From Burkholderia ubonensis subsp. mesacidophila (GTDB taxonomy: Bacteria > Pseudomonadota > Gammaproteobacteria > Burkholderiales > Burkholderiaceae), in contig NZ_CP020737.1 in NCBI RefSeq assembly GCF_002097715.1, positions 3,472,001 through 3,536,000 of the forward strand: 64,000 nucleotides of DNA, in the 5' to 3' direction. The notes under the pieces were generated by a model, which was given only the letters and a program-made list of their open reading frames with translations, was not told where the DNA came from and ran no database searches. Shown here one piece after another: positions 1 through 8,984 of this stretch. How positions within the stretch are numbered: position 1 is the stretch's first letter; each line of letters opens with the position of its first letter. The position numbers were made by a program, and so were the translations under genes.

Positions 1-1043
1 TCGGACGGGTCGATCGCGGCGAGCGCCTCGGTGATGCCGGCATTGAGCAGGAAGCGCGCCTGCGACGTGTAGCCGAGCAGGTCCGCGCCGGTCGCGACGC
101 CGGCCTCGTAGATCCCCGAGAATTCGACGTGCGCGGTGATGTCCTGCAGCCCCGGATAGAGGAACGGGTCGTCGTGCGCGCGGTGCCGGTAGTGGCACAT
201 CAGGGTGCCGCGGTCGCGCTGCGGATGGTAGTACTCGTGCGCGGGGAAACCGTAGTCGACCAGCAGCACCGCGCCGCGCGCGAGCATCGTGCAGACGGTG
301 CGGGTGAACGCGAGCGCCGCCTCGTGCGTCTCGGCCACGTAGCCGTCGCTCACGCCGTCGAGCGTGGCGAGCGCCGGCGGCACGTCGGCCGGCGCGGCCG
401 GCCGGTCCTCGAACACGAACGCCTGCCGCGCGTCGAGCGCGACGCCGCGCTCGCGCCACGCGCCGTCCGCCTTCGCGAACAGCCGCACCGGCATCGCGTC
501 GAGCACCTCGTTGCCGACCACGACGCCCTCGAAGCGCTCGGGCAGCGCGTCGAGCCAGCGCACCTTCGACGCGAGGCCGGGCGCAGCCGCCGCGAGCGTG
601 TCGCGCTGCCGCTCGCGCAGCTCGCCGGACAGGTCGACAATCAGGTATTCGTCGAGTTCGGCTGCGAGCGCGTCGAGCGCCGCGAGCAGCCCCGCCGCGA
701 GCTTGCCGGTGCCCGCGCCGAATTCCATCACGCGGCGCGTGCCGCTCGCCGCGAGCGCCTGCGCGACGGGCCGCGCGAGCGTCTGCGCGAACAGCGGCGA
801 CAGCTCGGGCGCGGTGACGAAGTCGCTGCCGTCGTCGGCGCGGCGGCCGAACTTGCGGGCGCCGCCGCTGTAGTAGCCGAGACCGGGCGCGTACAGCGCG
901 CGCTCCATGAAGCGGTCGAACGGCAGCCAGCCGCCGGCCGCCGCGATCTCGTCGCGCAGTTGCGCGGCGAGGGTTTCGGACTGCGCGAGCGCGTCGGGGC
1001 CGGGAGCAGGTAAACTAGCGGGTTCGTGAGCTTTCGGGTTCAT
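1..1043 (-). CDS. MidA-family (DUF185) SAM-dependent methyltransferase, C-terminus beyond window
   Basis: About 347 codons are visible, starting at ATG 1043; the 3' end runs off the left edge. The N-terminus has the family's ALYAPGLGYYSG and FVTAPELSPLFA segments, followed by a glycine-rich SAM-binding motif (MEFGAGTGKLA) and VVGNEVLDAMPV. In mitochondria MidA/NDUFAF7 methylates a complex I subunit; the bacterial substrate is not established, so the role is inferred. The start lies only 13 bp from the divergent SDR start. A TACAAT hexamer at 1050-1055 on the minus strand could be a -10 box, which would leave almost no leader and no visible Shine-Dalgarno sequence. Confidence 0.85.
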   Translation of the reverse strand, partial: MNPKAHEPASLPAPGPDALAQSETLAAQLRDEIAAAGGWLPFDRFMERALYAPGLGYYSGGARKFGRRADDGSDFVTAPELSPLFAQTLARPVAQALAASGTRRVMEFGAGTGKLAAGLLAALDALAAELDEYLIVDLSGELRERQRDTLAAAAPGLASKVRWLDALPERFEGVVVGNEVLDAMPVRLFAKADGAWRERGVALDARQAFVFEDRPAAPADVPPALATLDGVSDGYVAETHEAALAFTRTVCTMLARGAVLLVDYGFPAHEYYHPQRDRGTLMCHYRHRAHDDPFLYPGLQDITAHVEFSGIYEAGVATGADLLGYTSQARFLLNAGITEALAAIDPS

Positions 1044-1056
1044 CCCGGCATTGTAA

Positions 1057-1818
1057 ATGACCGTTTCAGCCGATACGTCGACCGCGCGCGTGGTGCTCGT
1101 CGCGGGCGCCCTGGACAGCGCGGCCGACGCCGCGTCGATCGGCCGCGCGCTCGCCACGGGGTTCGCCCGGCACGGCTGGGACGTCGCGCTGCAGCGCGGC
1201 CGCGACGCGCCGCCGGCCGTGGCCGACGCGCTCGTCGCCGAGGTCGGCGCGCTCGGACGCCGTGCGGCCGTGCTCGATGCCGATCTGGCCCTCGAAGCCG
1301 ACGCGGCCGGGCTGGTCGCGGCCTGCGGCGCGGCGCTCGGCCGGCCGGCATGCGTCGTGTTCCACAGCGCGCCGACGGATGCCGACGACGCGCACTCGGT
1401 GCGCCATGCGTCGCTCGCCGCCGCGCTGGCCCGCAACGTCGCCGCGCCGCTCGCGCTGGCCCGCGCGCTCGAAGCCGCGACGCCCGACGCCGCGCGCGCC
1501 GACGAGGCGCTGCGCGCGTGCGCGATCCACGTGCTGGACCAGGCGCTGTTCCACCCGGCGCCCGAACAGCTGTCGCACGCGCTGATGCAGGCCGCGCTGA
1601 ACCGCGCGACGGCCGCGCTGGCGCTGACGCTCGCGCCGAAGGTGCGCATCGCGGCGCTGGTGCGCGGGCGCGCGCCGCACGCGAACGACATCGCGGCGGC
1701 GGCCTGCTACCTGGCGGACGCGCCCGGCATCACCGGCGCGACGCTGACCGTCGACGGCGGCGAGCACCTGGCGCCGCCTGCCGCCGGCCCGAATGAACCG
1801 CACGGGCGCGCGCCATGA
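1057..1818 (+). CDS. Degenerate short-chain dehydrogenase-like protein (FolM-like context)
   Basis: 253 aa. The C-terminal ITGATLTVDGGEHL segment and overall layout are those of a classical SDR, as is the N-terminal VVLVAGALD nucleotide-binding strand. The catalytic Tyr-x3-Lys pair is missing: where YxxxKAAL is expected the protein reads HALMQAAL, placing His and Gln at the two positions. The glycine motif is also stretched (AGALDSAADAASIGRAL). The gene leads into folB, so a folate/pterin role by analogy with FolM is plausible, but reductase activity is doubtful. It has no clear ribosome-binding site, and its start is 13 bp from the divergent methyltransferase start. Confidence 0.75.
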   Translation: MTVSADTSTARVVLVAGALDSAADAASIGRALATGFARHGWDVALQRGRDAPPAVADALVAEVGALGRRAAVLDADLALEADAAGLVAACGAALGRPACVVFHSAPTDADDAHSVRHASLAAALARNVAAPLALARALEAATPDAARADEALRACAIHVLDQALFHPAPEQLSHALMQAALNRATAALALTLAPKVRIAALVRGRAPHANDIAAAACYLADAPGITGATLTVDGGEHLAPPAAGPNEPHGRAP

Positions 1819-1873
1819 CGGCCGCCGCCCGCGCCGCTTTGCGTGCGCGCACGCCAATTTGACTGGAACGACC

Positions 1874-2278
1874 ATGCATTCCGCCCTCCTGCACCCCCGC
1901 CTCGCGGATTGCCGCAGGCTCTACCTGCGCGACTACGAGGTGCACATCAACATCGGGGCATTCGAGCACGAGAAGCGCGGCGAGCAGCGCGTCGTCATCA
2001 ATGTCGACCTGTTCGTGCCGCTGGCGCTCAGCACCCCTGTCGACGACCGGCTGCATGAAGTCGTCGACTACGACCTGATGAAGCAGAGCGTCGCGCAGTG
2101 CGTGGCGCGCGGCCACATCCACCTGCAGGAAACGCTGTGCGACGCGATCGCCGCGCGCCTGCTGGCGCACGACGCCGTGCGCGCGGTACGCGTCTGTACC
2201 GAGAAACCGGACGCCTATCCGGACTGCGACGCCGTCGGCGTCGAAGTCTTTCGCATCAAGGACGAGGAGCGAGCATGA
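1874..2278 (+). CDS. folB: Dihydroneopterin aldolase FolB
   Basis: 134 aa from the ATG at 1874; upstream in-frame codons lack family similarity. FolB converts 7,8-dihydroneopterin to 6-hydroxymethyl-dihydropterin and glycolaldehyde in folate synthesis. Visible hallmarks are the N-terminal strand [19 protein letters not shown], the central [11 protein letters not shown], and the C-terminal [23 protein letters not shown], which corresponds to the family's conserved EKP/A segment. The gene overlaps ttcA by ATGA, so the two are translationally coupled, and it follows the SDR-like gene by 55 bp in the same direction. Confidence 0.9.
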   Translation: MHSALLHPRLADCRRLYLRDYEVHINIGAFEHEKRGEQRVVINVDLFVPLALSTPVDDRLHEVVDYDLMKQSVAQCVARGHIHLQETLCDAIAARLLAHDAVRAVRVCTEKPDAYPDCDAVGVEVFRIKDEERA

Positions 2279-3291
2279 ACGCCCCCCACACACCCAATCT
2301 GAATGATCCGGCGGCCGCTGCCGCCGTCGAAGACGGCGCGGCCAGCGCCGGCCGCCCCGCGCTGACGCGCCGCGAGCAGAAGGAAGCGTACGAGAACAAC
2401 AAGCTGTTCAAGCGCATCGTGCGCCAGGTCGGCCAGGCGATCGGCGACTACAACATGATCGAGCACGGCGACAAGGTGATGGTCTGCCTGTCCGGCGGCA
2501 AGGACAGCTACGCGATGCTCGACGTGCTGCTGCGCCTGCGCGAGCGCGCGCCGATCGACTTCGACATCGTGGCCGTCAATCTCGACCAGAAGCAGCCGGG
2601 CTTCCCGGAGCACGTGCTGCCCGAGTACCTGACGCGGATCGGCGTGCCGTTCCACATCGAGAACCAGGACACCTACAGCATCGTCAAGCGCCTCGTGCCC
2701 GAGGGCAAGACCACCTGCTCGCTGTGCTCGCGGCTGCGCCGCGGGATCCTGTACCGCGTCGCGGGCGAGCTCGGCGCGACCAAGATCGCGCTCGGCCATC
2801 ACCGCGACGACATCGTGCAGACGCTGCTGCTGAACATGTTCTACGGCGGCAAGCTGAAGGGGATGCCGCCGAAGCTGCAGTCGGACGACGGCAAGAACGT
2901 CGTGATCCGCCCGCTCGCGTACGTGAAGGAAACCGACCTGGAGAAATACGCGGAGCTGCGCGAATTCCCGATCATCCCGTGCAACCTGTGCGGCAGCCAG
3001 CCGAACCTGAAGCGCGCGGAAATGAAGGCGCTGATCCGCGACTGGGACAAGCGCTTCCCGGGCCGCGTCGAGAACATGTTCAACGCGCTCGCGAAGGTCG
3101 TGCCGTCGCACCTGATGGACACCACGCTGTTCCCGTTCACGTCGCTGCGCGCGACCGGCGAGGCCGATCCGCAGGGCGACATCGCGTTCGACGAGGAACC
3201 GTGCTCGAGCGGCGACGACAGCACCCCCGCGGGCGCGGCCAAACCTGACGCGGCCCGACCGATCTCGATCGTCCAGTTCGACGACCTGTAA
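2275..3291 (+). CDS. ttcA: tRNA 2-thiocytidine(32) synthetase TtcA
   Basis: 338 aa. A cytosolic PP-loop enzyme that thiolates C32 of certain tRNAs using ATP and an Fe-S cluster. The PP-loop SGGKDS is at residues 73-78. Two CxxC pairs (C148/C151 in CSLC and C236/C239 in CNLC) supply the cluster and sulfur-transfer cysteines, and the GHHRDD motif near residue 175 is intact. The ATG at 2275 overlaps the folB stop by 4 nt. Translation could read in frame from further upstream, but that stretch lies inside folB. Two GC-rich hairpins follow the stop codon. Confidence 0.95.
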   Translation: MNAPHTPNLNDPAAAAAVEDGAASAGRPALTRREQKEAYENNKLFKRIVRQVGQAIGDYNMIEHGDKVMVCLSGGKDSYAMLDVLLRLRERAPIDFDIVAVNLDQKQPGFPEHVLPEYLTRIGVPFHIENQDTYSIVKRLVPEGKTTCSLCSRLRRGILYRVAGELGATKIALGHHRDDIVQTLLLNMFYGGKLKGMPPKLQSDDGKNVVIRPLAYVKETDLEKYAELREFPIIPCNLCGSQPNLKRAEMKALIRDWDKRFPGRVENMFNALAKVVPSHLMDTTLFPFTSLRATGEADPQGDIAFDEEPCSSGDDSTPAGAAKPDAARPISIVQFDDL

Positions 3292-3306
3292 GCCGCCCCG
3301 CGCGGG

Positions 3307-3379
3307 GCCCGGCGACGCCCGCCGGGCGGGCCCGCCAGCCCTGCCGGCCCCGCCTCGGCCGGGCTCGGCGGGCGGGGCC
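3307..3379 (+). terminator. Tandem GC hairpins after ttcA
   Basis: Two stem-loops follow ttcA: an 8-bp stem at 3307-3327 (GCCCGGCG/CGCCGGGC, 5-nt loop) and a 9-bp stem at 3346-3379 (GGCCCCGCC/GGCGGGGCC). Neither has a U-tract, so termination may need Rho; the placement before the glmU promoter fits a boundary. Confidence 0.5.
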
Positions 3380-3382
3380 CCA

Positions 3383-3391
3383 TGCTAGAAT
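3383..3391 (+). promoter_or_regulatory. Extended -10 promoter candidate for glmU
   Basis: TGCTAGAAT matches an extended -10 (TGnTAnAAT). It lies 35 nt before the glmU ATG and just after the ttcA hairpins. No convincing -35 box is visible, which is usual for extended -10 promoters. Confidence 0.45.
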
Positions 3392-3425
3392 GTGTAGCTT
3401 CGAACTCTTCTGACAAGCTGGCGCC

Positions 3426-4787
3426 ATGAATATCGTGATTTTGGCGGCAGGCACCGGCAAGCGCATGCGTTCCGCGCTGCCGAAAGTGCTTCATCCTCTG
3501 GCCGGCAGGCCCCTCCTCTCTCACGTCATCGCCACCGCGCGCGCGCTGCAGCCGTCCCGGCTCGTGGTCGTCGTCGGCCACGGCGCGGAGCAGGTGCAGG
3601 CGGCCGTCGGCGCGCCCGACGTGCAGTTCGCGGTGCAGGCCGAGCAGCTCGGCACCGGCCACGCGGTGCGCCAGGCGCTGCCGCTGCTCGATCCCGCGCA
3701 GCCGACCCTCGTGCTGTACGGCGACGTGCCGCTCACGCGCGTATCCACGCTCGAGCGCCTCGTCGCCGCCGCGCGCGAAGGCCGCTACGGCATTCTGACG
3801 GTCACGCTCGACGATCCGACCGGCTACGGCCGCATCGTGCGCGACCCGGCCGGCTTCGTCACGCGCATCGTCGAGCAGAAGGACGCGTCGCCGGAAGAGC
3901 AGAAGATCGCCGAGATCAACACCGGCATCGTCGTCACGCCGACCGCGCAGCTCGCGATGTGGCTCGGCGCGCTGAACAACGACAACGCGCAGGGCGAGTA
4001 CTACCTGACCGACGTCGTCGAGCTCGCGATCGACGCCGGCTTCGAGGTCGTCACCGCGCAACCGGACGCCGAATGGGAAACGCTCGGCGTGAACAGCAAG
4101 GCGCAGCTCGCGGAGCTCGAGCGCGTGCACCAGCGCACCCTCGCCGACGCGCTGCTCGCCGACGGCGTGACGCTCGCCGACCCGGCGCGGCTCGACGTGC
4201 GCGGCACGCTGCGCTGCGGCCGCGACGTGTCGATCGACGTGAACTGCGTGTTCGAAGGCAACGTGACGCTCGCCGACAACGTGACGATCGGCGCGAACTG
4301 CGTGATCCGCAACGCGTCGGTCGGTGCGGGCGCGCGCATCGACGCGTTCACGCACATCGACGGCGCCGAGCTCGGCGCGCACACGGTGATCGGCCCGTAC
4401 GCACGGCTGCGCCCGGGCGCGCAGCTCGCCGACGAGGCGCACGTCGGCAACTTCGTCGAGGTGAAGAACGCGGTGATCGGCCACGGCTCGAAAGCGAACC
4501 ACCTCACGTACATCGGCGACGCCGACATCGGCGCGCGCGTGAACATCGGCGCGGGCACGATCACCTGCAACTACGACGGCGCGAACAAGTTCCGCACCGT
4601 GATCGAGGACGACGTGTTCGTCGGCTCGGATACGCAGCTGGTCGCGCCGGTGCGCGTCGGGCGCGGCGTGACGATCGCCGCGGGCACGACGATCTGGAAG
4701 GACGTGGCCGACGGCATGCTCGCGTTGAACGAGAAGACGCAGACCGCGAAGAGCGGCTACGTCCGCCCGGTCAAGAAGAAAGGCTGA
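3426..4787 (+). CDS. glmU: Bifunctional GlcNAc-1-P uridyltransferase / GlcN-1-P acetyltransferase GlmU
   Basis: 453 aa, the normal family length. It acetylates glucosamine-1-phosphate and then couples it to UTP, giving UDP-GlcNAc for peptidoglycan and LPS. The N-terminal nucleotidyltransferase domain (about 1-230) opens with [20 protein letters not shown], including the signature glycines and the active-site Arg/Lys. The C-terminal half (about 250-440) is a left-handed beta-helix of hexapeptide repeats with the [20 protein letters not shown] and [14 protein letters not shown] segments of the acetyltransferase site. glmS follows 52 bp downstream, so two consecutive pathway genes lie side by side. 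Confidence 0.97.
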   Translation: MNIVILAAGTGKRMRSALPKVLHPLAGRPLLSHVIATARALQPSRLVVVVGHGAEQVQAAVGAPDVQFAVQAEQLGTGHAVRQALPLLDPAQPTLVLYGDVPLTRVSTLERLVAAAREGRYGILTVTLDDPTGYGRIVRDPAGFVTRIVEQKDASPEEQKIAEINTGIVVTPTAQLAMWLGALNNDNAQGEYYLTDVVELAIDAGFEVVTAQPDAEWETLGVNSKAQLAELERVHQRTLADALLADGVTLADPARLDVRGTLRCGRDVSIDVNCVFEGNVTLADNVTIGANCVIRNASVGAGARIDAFTHIDGAELGAHTVIGPYARLRPGAQLADEAHVGNFVEVKNAVIGHGSKANHLTYIGDADIGARVNIGAGTITCNYDGANKFRTVIEDDVFVGSDTQLVAPVRVGRGVTIAAGTTIWKDVADGMLALNEKTQTAKSGYVRPVKKKG

Positions 4788-4839
4788 ACACCCCGCGGGC
4801 GCCGTCGTTGCGCCCGCTTCGACTTACAGGACTGTTTTC

Positions 4840-6672
4840 ATGTGCGGCATTGTCGGCGCAGTTGCAAAGCGTAATATCGTTCCGGTGCTGATCGAAGGTC
4901 TGCGGCGCCTCGAATACCGCGGCTACGATTCGTGCGGCGTCGCCGTGCTCGAACCGGACGCCCCTACGCCGGGTGCCCCGAAGCGCGCGCGCAGCGTCGC
5001 GCGCGTCGCCGACCTCGACGCGCAGGTCCGCGAGTCGCACCTCGAAGGCGTCACGGGCATCGCGCACACGCGCTGGGCCACGCACGGCGCACCGGTCACG
5101 CACAACGCGCACCCGATCTTCTCGTCGAACGCGCTCGCGCTCGTGCATAACGGCATCATCGAGAACTTCGAGTCGCTGCGCGACGCGCTGCGCGCGAAAG
5201 GCTACGAATTCGTGTCGCAGACCGACACCGAAGTGATCGCGCACCTCGTGCACAGCCTGTATCGCGGCGACCTGTTCGCCGCGGTGCGCAACGCGGTGCA
5301 GCAGCTGCACGGCGCGTATGCGATCGCGGTGATCCACAAGGACCAGCCGCACACGGTCGTCGGCGCGCGCCAGGGCTCGCCGCTCGTCGTCGGCTACGGC
5401 GACGGCGAGAACTTCCTCGCGTCCGACGCGCTCGCGCTGGCAGGCAGCACCGACCACTTCACGTTCCTCGAGGAAGGCGACGTGTGCGAGCTGTCGCTCG
5501 ACGGCGTGAAGATCGTCGACCGCCACGGCGCGGCGGCGCAGCGCGAAGTCCGCGTCGTCAGCGCGTACGGCGGCGCGGTCGAGCTCGGGCCGTACCGGCA
5601 CTTCATGCAGAAGGAAATCTTCGAGCAGCCGCGCGCGATCAGCGACACGATCCCGCAGGCCGACGCGTTCGACGCCGCGCTGTTCGGCGACGCCGCGGCC
5701 GCCGCGTTCGGCGAGATCGACAGCCTGCTGATCCTCGCGTGCGGCACCAGCTACTACTCGGGCCTCACCGCGAAGTACTGGCTCGAATCGATCGCGAAGA
5801 TCCCGACCCAGGTCGAGATCGCGAGCGAATACCGCTACCGCGAATCGGTGCCGAACCCGCGCCAGCTCGTCGTCGTGATCTCGCAATCGGGCGAGACGGC
5901 CGACACGCTCGCGGCGCTCAAGCACGCGCAGTCGCTCGGCCATGCGCACACGCTCGCGGTGTGCAACGTCGCGACGAGCGCGATGGTGCGCCTCACCGAA
6001 CTGCAGTTCCTCACGCATGCGGGCACCGAGATCGGCGTCGCGTCGACGAAGGCGTTCACGACCCAGCTCGTCGGGCTGTTCGTGCTGGCCGCGACGCTCG
6101 GCAAGCTGCGCGGGCACGTGGACGCCGCGCAGGAAGCCGAGTACCTGAAGCAGCTGCGCCACCTGCCGGCCGCGCTGAACAGCGTGCTCGCGCTCGAACC
6201 GCAGATCATCGCGTGGTCGGAAGAATTCGCGCGCAAGGAAAACGCGCTGTTCCTCGGCCGCGGGCTGCACTACCCGATCGCGCTCGAGGGCGCGCTGAAG
6301 CTGAAGGAAATCTCGTACATCCACGCCGAGGCGTATCCGGCGGGCGAACTGAAGCACGGGCCGCTCGCGCTCGTCACGGAAGCGATGCCGGTCGTCACGG
6401 TCGCGCCGAACGACACGCTGCTCGAGAAACTGAAGTCGAACATGCAGGAAGTGCGCGCGCGCGGCGGCGAGCTGTACGTGTTCGCGGACGCGGACACGCA
6501 GATCGTCAACGACGACGGCCTGCACGTGATCCGGATGCCGGAGCACTACGGCCAGCTGTCGCCGATCCTGCACGTCGTGCCGCTGCAGCTGCTCGCGTAT
6601 CACACCGCCTGCGCACGCGGCACCGACGTCGACAAGCCGCGGAACCTCGCGAAGTCGGTGACGGTGGAATAA
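4840..6672 (+). CDS. glmS: Glutamine-fructose-6-phosphate aminotransferase GlmS
   Basis: 610 aa. It makes glucosamine-6-phosphate from fructose-6-phosphate and glutamine, the entry to the hexosamine pathway. The N-terminal Ntn-glutaminase domain begins MCGIVGAV, so Cys2 is the nucleophile once Met is removed; TRWATHG near residues 75-81 and the HNGIIENF segment follow. Two SIS sugar-isomerase domains occupy the C-terminal part ([30 protein letters not shown]). The protein ends [13 protein letters not shown], the normal family terminus. I see no glmS ribozyme in the 52-bp leader, as expected for a proteobacterium. Confidence 0.97.
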   Translation: MCGIVGAVAKRNIVPVLIEGLRRLEYRGYDSCGVAVLEPDAPTPGAPKRARSVARVADLDAQVRESHLEGVTGIAHTRWATHGAPVTHNAHPIFSSNALALVHNGIIENFESLRDALRAKGYEFVSQTDTEVIAHLVHSLYRGDLFAAVRNAVQQLHGAYAIAVIHKDQPHTVVGARQGSPLVVGYGDGENFLASDALALAGSTDHFTFLEEGDVCELSLDGVKIVDRHGAAAQREVRVVSAYGGAVELGPYRHFMQKEIFEQPRAISDTIPQADAFDAALFGDAAAAAFGEIDSLLILACGTSYYSGLTAKYWLESIAKIPTQVEIASEYRYRESVPNPRQLVVVISQSGETADTLAALKHAQSLGHAHTLAVCNVATSAMVRLTELQFLTHAGTEIGVASTKAFTTQLVGLFVLAATLGKLRGHVDAAQEAEYLKQLRHLPAALNSVLALEPQIIAWSEEFARKENALFLGRGLHYPIALEGALKLKEISYIHAEAYPAGELKHGPLALVTEAMPVVTVAPNDTLLEKLKSNMQEVRARGGELYVFADADTQIVNDDGLHVIRMPEHYGQLSPILHVVPLQLLAYHTACARGTDVDKPRNLAKSVTVE

Positions 6673-6711
6673 GCGGCGCGGCGCGCCGCCGATGAGACAG
6701 ACGGAGAAAGC

Positions 6712-7170
6712 ATGGTGAGACTGATCGGATGCGGATTGCTGGCGCTGGCGTGTGCGACGCCGGCCATGGCCGCCGACCATTACGTCGAGGTGTGGAATCC
6801 GCCCGAGGCGCGCACGGCTGCGCCGCGTCCGCCGGCGGCGCACGCCCCCGACGCACATGCGGCCGCCCCCGCGAAGCATGCCGCCGTCCAGCAAAAGGCG
6901 GTCGCGAAGCCGCACAAGCGCCACGTCGCGCCCGCCACGCAGACGCTGAAGACGGGCGCGCATCGCATGCCGGCGGCCGGCACGCCGTCCGCCACGCCCG
7001 CCGCGCGCCCCGTCGCCCAGCCCGCACCGGGCCGGCTTACGGTGATGCAGCCGGACGCGCAGGATTCGCCGCATGGTCTCGCCTTCACCGACATCCCGCG
7101 GCAATACACGCCGGACGGCAACGTGCTGCGCGTCGGCACCCGCAACGGCCCCGCCAAGGTGACACGATAA
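6712..7170 (+). CDS. Secreted Ala/Pro/His-rich protein of unknown function
   Basis: 152 aa. A Sec signal peptide is clear (hydrophobic LIGCGLLALACATPAMA with an AMA-A cleavage site). The mature protein is low-complexity, rich in Ala, Pro, His and Lys to about residue 110, then has a short more ordered tail (GLAFTDIPRQYTPDGNVLRVG). I do not recognise a domain. It follows glmS by 39 bp and its TAA overlaps the next ATG by one base, so the two small genes are probably co-translated. Periplasmic or envelope location is inferred from the signal peptide. Confidence 0.7.
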   Translation: MVRLIGCGLLALACATPAMAADHYVEVWNPPEARTAAPRPPAAHAPDAHAAAPAKHAAVQQKAVAKPHKRHVAPATQTLKTGAHRMPAAGTPSATPAARPVAQPAPGRLTVMQPDAQDSPHGLAFTDIPRQYTPDGNVLRVGTRNGPAKVTR

Positions 7171-7388
7171 TGGAAGCAGAAAGCTACCACGGCTACCAGA
7201 TCTGGGGCCACGCGATCCTGCAGCAGGACGAGATCATGCAGCCCGAGCGCTTCGCGGCAAGCGGCACGATCACGCAGAACAACAAGCTCGTTGAAGCGTC
7301 GGGCGTGCTCGGCGTGTTCGACACCGATGACGAGGCGCGCGTCGCCGGGCTCGAATGGGCGCGCGCGTGGATCGACAACCACCGCTGA
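7170..7388 (+). CDS. 72-aa cytosolic protein of unknown function
   Basis: Starts at ATG 7170 through a TAATG overlap with the secreted protein upstream. It has no signal peptide and a mixed alpha/beta composition: an N-terminal ESYHGYQIWGHAILQQDE segment, and a C-terminal helix with FDTDDEARVAGLEWARAWID. I do not recognise the family. Coupled translation and a strong hairpin after its stop make it a likely real gene and the last one of the unit. Confidence 0.7.
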   Translation: MEAESYHGYQIWGHAILQQDEIMQPERFAASGTITQNNKLVEASGVLGVFDTDDEARVAGLEWARAWIDNHR

Positions 7389-7407
7389 GCGCAGGCCGGT
7401 AAACGAA

Positions 7408-7434
7408 CGAAGGGGCGTCCATGACGCCCCTTCG
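7408..7434. terminator. Bidirectional hairpin between convergent genes
   Basis: A perfect 12-bp stem (CGAAGGGGCGTC / GACGCCCCTTCG) with a CAT loop, sitting between the plus-strand 72-aa gene and the minus-strand FTR1 gene. It has no long U-tract on either side. Confidence 0.65.
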
Positions 7435-7453
7435 CTCATTCAGACCCCGTCAC

Positions 7454-8290
7454 TCAGGCGACCGGTCGCGGCGGCCGCACCGCGCCTTGCGGCCGGCCGA
7501 CGAACCGCGCCAGCACGACGATCGTCGCCAGCGTCGCGAGGTACACGGCGATCTGGATGCCCGCCGGACGCGCGGTATAGCCGATCAGCGTATGCAGCGC
7601 CTTGCCGACGAGGCTCGAATCCTTCAGCAGCCACGACGTATCCCACACCGCGTCGCCCCACGACGGCACGAGGCCGGCCGCCAGCAGGAAGCCGACGCAC
7701 TGGCTCGCCATCCCGGCCGCGAGCAGCACGATCAGCCCGTTGGTGACGGAGAACAGCCGCTTCAGCGGAATCCGCAGCAGGCCCGCATACATCGCATAGC
7801 CGAGCCCCGCGCCGCCGAGCACGCCGAGCAGCCCGCCGGCGATCATCTGCGGCGTCTGCCCCGGATCGCCCGCCGCGATGCCGTACAGGAACAGCACGGC
7901 CTCGGAGCCTTCGCGCAGCACCGCGACGCCGACGACGATCGCGAGCCCGGTCAGCGGCTTGCTGCCGGCCGCAACCGCCCGGCCGACCGCGGTCATGTGC
8001 AGCGCCATCTCGCGGCCATGCTTGCTCATCCAGATGCTGTGCCACGCGAGCATCAGCGTCGCAACGAACATCACGCCCGCGTTGAACACCTCCTGGCCCA
8101 TCCCGGACGCCCACTGCGAGATCACGTCGGCGAACGCGGCGATCAGGCCGGCGCCGATCACGCCGCCGACCAGCCCGCTGCCGACCCACCAGCCGCGCCG
8201 CGGCACGCCCTTCGTGGCGGCCATCACGATCGAGACCACCAGCGCGGCCTCGAGCACTTCACGAAAGACGATCAGGGCGGTAGACAACAT
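7454..8290 (-). CDS. FTR1-family high-affinity iron permease
   Basis: 278 aa, about seven hydrophobic segments, an inner-membrane iron permease. The two diagnostic RExxE iron-binding motifs are present: REVLE at residues 10-14 and REGSE at 126-130. It is 12 bp downstream of the cupredoxin gene on the same strand, matching the FtrB-FtrC pair of the Bordetella/Burkholderia FtrABCD system. No P19-like ftrA or polyferredoxin ftrD is seen in the neighbouring sequence, so this is a two-gene version. Iron control is suggested by a Fur-box-like site upstream of its partner. Confidence 0.9.
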   Translation of the reverse strand: MLSTALIVFREVLEAALVVSIVMAATKGVPRRGWWVGSGLVGGVIGAGLIAAFADVISQWASGMGQEVFNAGVMFVATLMLAWHSIWMSKHGREMALHMTAVGRAVAAGSKPLTGLAIVVGVAVLREGSEAVLFLYGIAAGDPGQTPQMIAGGLLGVLGGAGLGYAMYAGLLRIPLKRLFSVTNGLIVLLAAGMASQCVGFLLAAGLVPSWGDAVWDTSWLLKDSSLVGKALHTLIGYTARPAGIQIAVYLATLATIVVLARFVGRPQGAVRPPRPVA

Positions 8291-8302
8291 GATGGCGTGC
8301 GC

Positions 8303-8635
8303 TTACTTGACGGTGAGCTTCGTCTTCGACTGAGCTTCGTGGTACTCGTCGTGGAACTCGTAGGTGCCGGCCTTCAGCGGCCCGACCAGGATCTCGGCCG
8401 ACTTGCCGGCGGGAATGACCTTCTCCGCCTTGAAGTCGTCGCTTTCGAATTCGGCGGGCGTCGCGTCGAGGTTCTTCACGACGAACTTCACCTTCTTGCC
8501 GGCGGGAATCGTCACGCCTTCGGGCGAGAACTTGTGGTCCTTCAGGGTCAGGTTGACGACGTCGTCGGCCGCGAATGCGGAGGTGGCCGACGCGCCCAGC
8601 AGGGCCAGAGCGAAACCGAAAGCGAAACGATTCAT
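8303..8635 (-). CDS. Periplasmic cupredoxin-like protein of the FTR1 iron system (FtrB-like)
   Basis: 110 aa from ATG 8635, which directly precedes a good signal peptide (FGFALALLGASATSAFA, cleavage before ADD); a longer reading from 8701 would bury that signal. The mature part is a small beta-sandwich (VNLTLKDHKFSP, VTIPAGKKVKFVVKN, LKAGTYEFHDEYHE). There is no Cys, so a classical type-1 copper site is absent; acidic and His residues near the C-terminus (EFHDEYHE) are candidate metal ligands. In FtrABCD-type systems this component handles Cu/Fe redox at the permease. It is coupled to the FTR1 gene by a 12-bp gap. Confidence 0.85.
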   Translation of the reverse strand: MNRFAFGFALALLGASATSAFAADDVVNLTLKDHKFSPEGVTIPAGKKVKFVVKNLDATPAEFESDDFKAEKVIPAGKSAEILVGPLKAGTYEFHDEYHEAQSKTKLTVK

Positions 8636-8672
8636 GATCAGGAGTAGAAAGAAATGCGGGAGAGGAATTGAT

Positions 8673-8692
8673 ACTAAGAGCGATTCGCATTT
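8673..8692 (-). promoter_or_regulatory. Candidate Fur box upstream of the iron-uptake pair
   Basis: Read on the minus strand, AATGCGAATCGCTCTTAGTA agrees with about 14 of 20 positions of the AATGAGAATCATTCTCATTT-type Fur site. It lies about 38 nt upstream of the cupredoxin start, where Fur repression would be expected. Confidence 0.6.
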
Positions 8693-8924
8693 CCGCATCA
8701 ATTACCCTTGTTCGCAAAATGGGGATCGCGCTTCACATCGTTTCACAAGCCTTTGTCTCAAAAGGTATTTCCTCGCCGACGCGGCAGACCCTGAACGGTC
8801 AATCAGGCTAAATACCGACTGACGATCCGATCAAAGTTTTTATTCGTCTGATGACACGCTGACGAATGGCTGTCGCATCGTGCAGGCGGCGCACGGGGTA
8901 TCCTGCGCACCGGCGCGCACACGC

Positions 8925-8955
8925 TTGACCTTCCCACGATGGCAAGCTTCATGCT
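8925..8955 (+). promoter_or_regulatory. CueR-type copper-responsive promoter
   Basis: TTGACC, then a 19-bp spacer that begins TTCCC and contains GGCAAG, then CATGCT. The long 19-bp spacer and the CCTTCC-type dyad overlapping the -35 reproduce the arrangement of MerR-family copA promoters. The transcript would start about 20 nt before the chaperone ATG at 8985. Confidence 0.7.
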
Positions 8956-8984
8956 GTGCGGGCTCGTCAACTCTGGAGAAAACC

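Noticed and set aside
4788..4839. Possible glmS ribozyme or riboswitch in the glmS leader
   Set aside because: Only 52 bp separate glmU from glmS and no ribozyme core is visible; such ribozymes belong mainly to Firmicutes.
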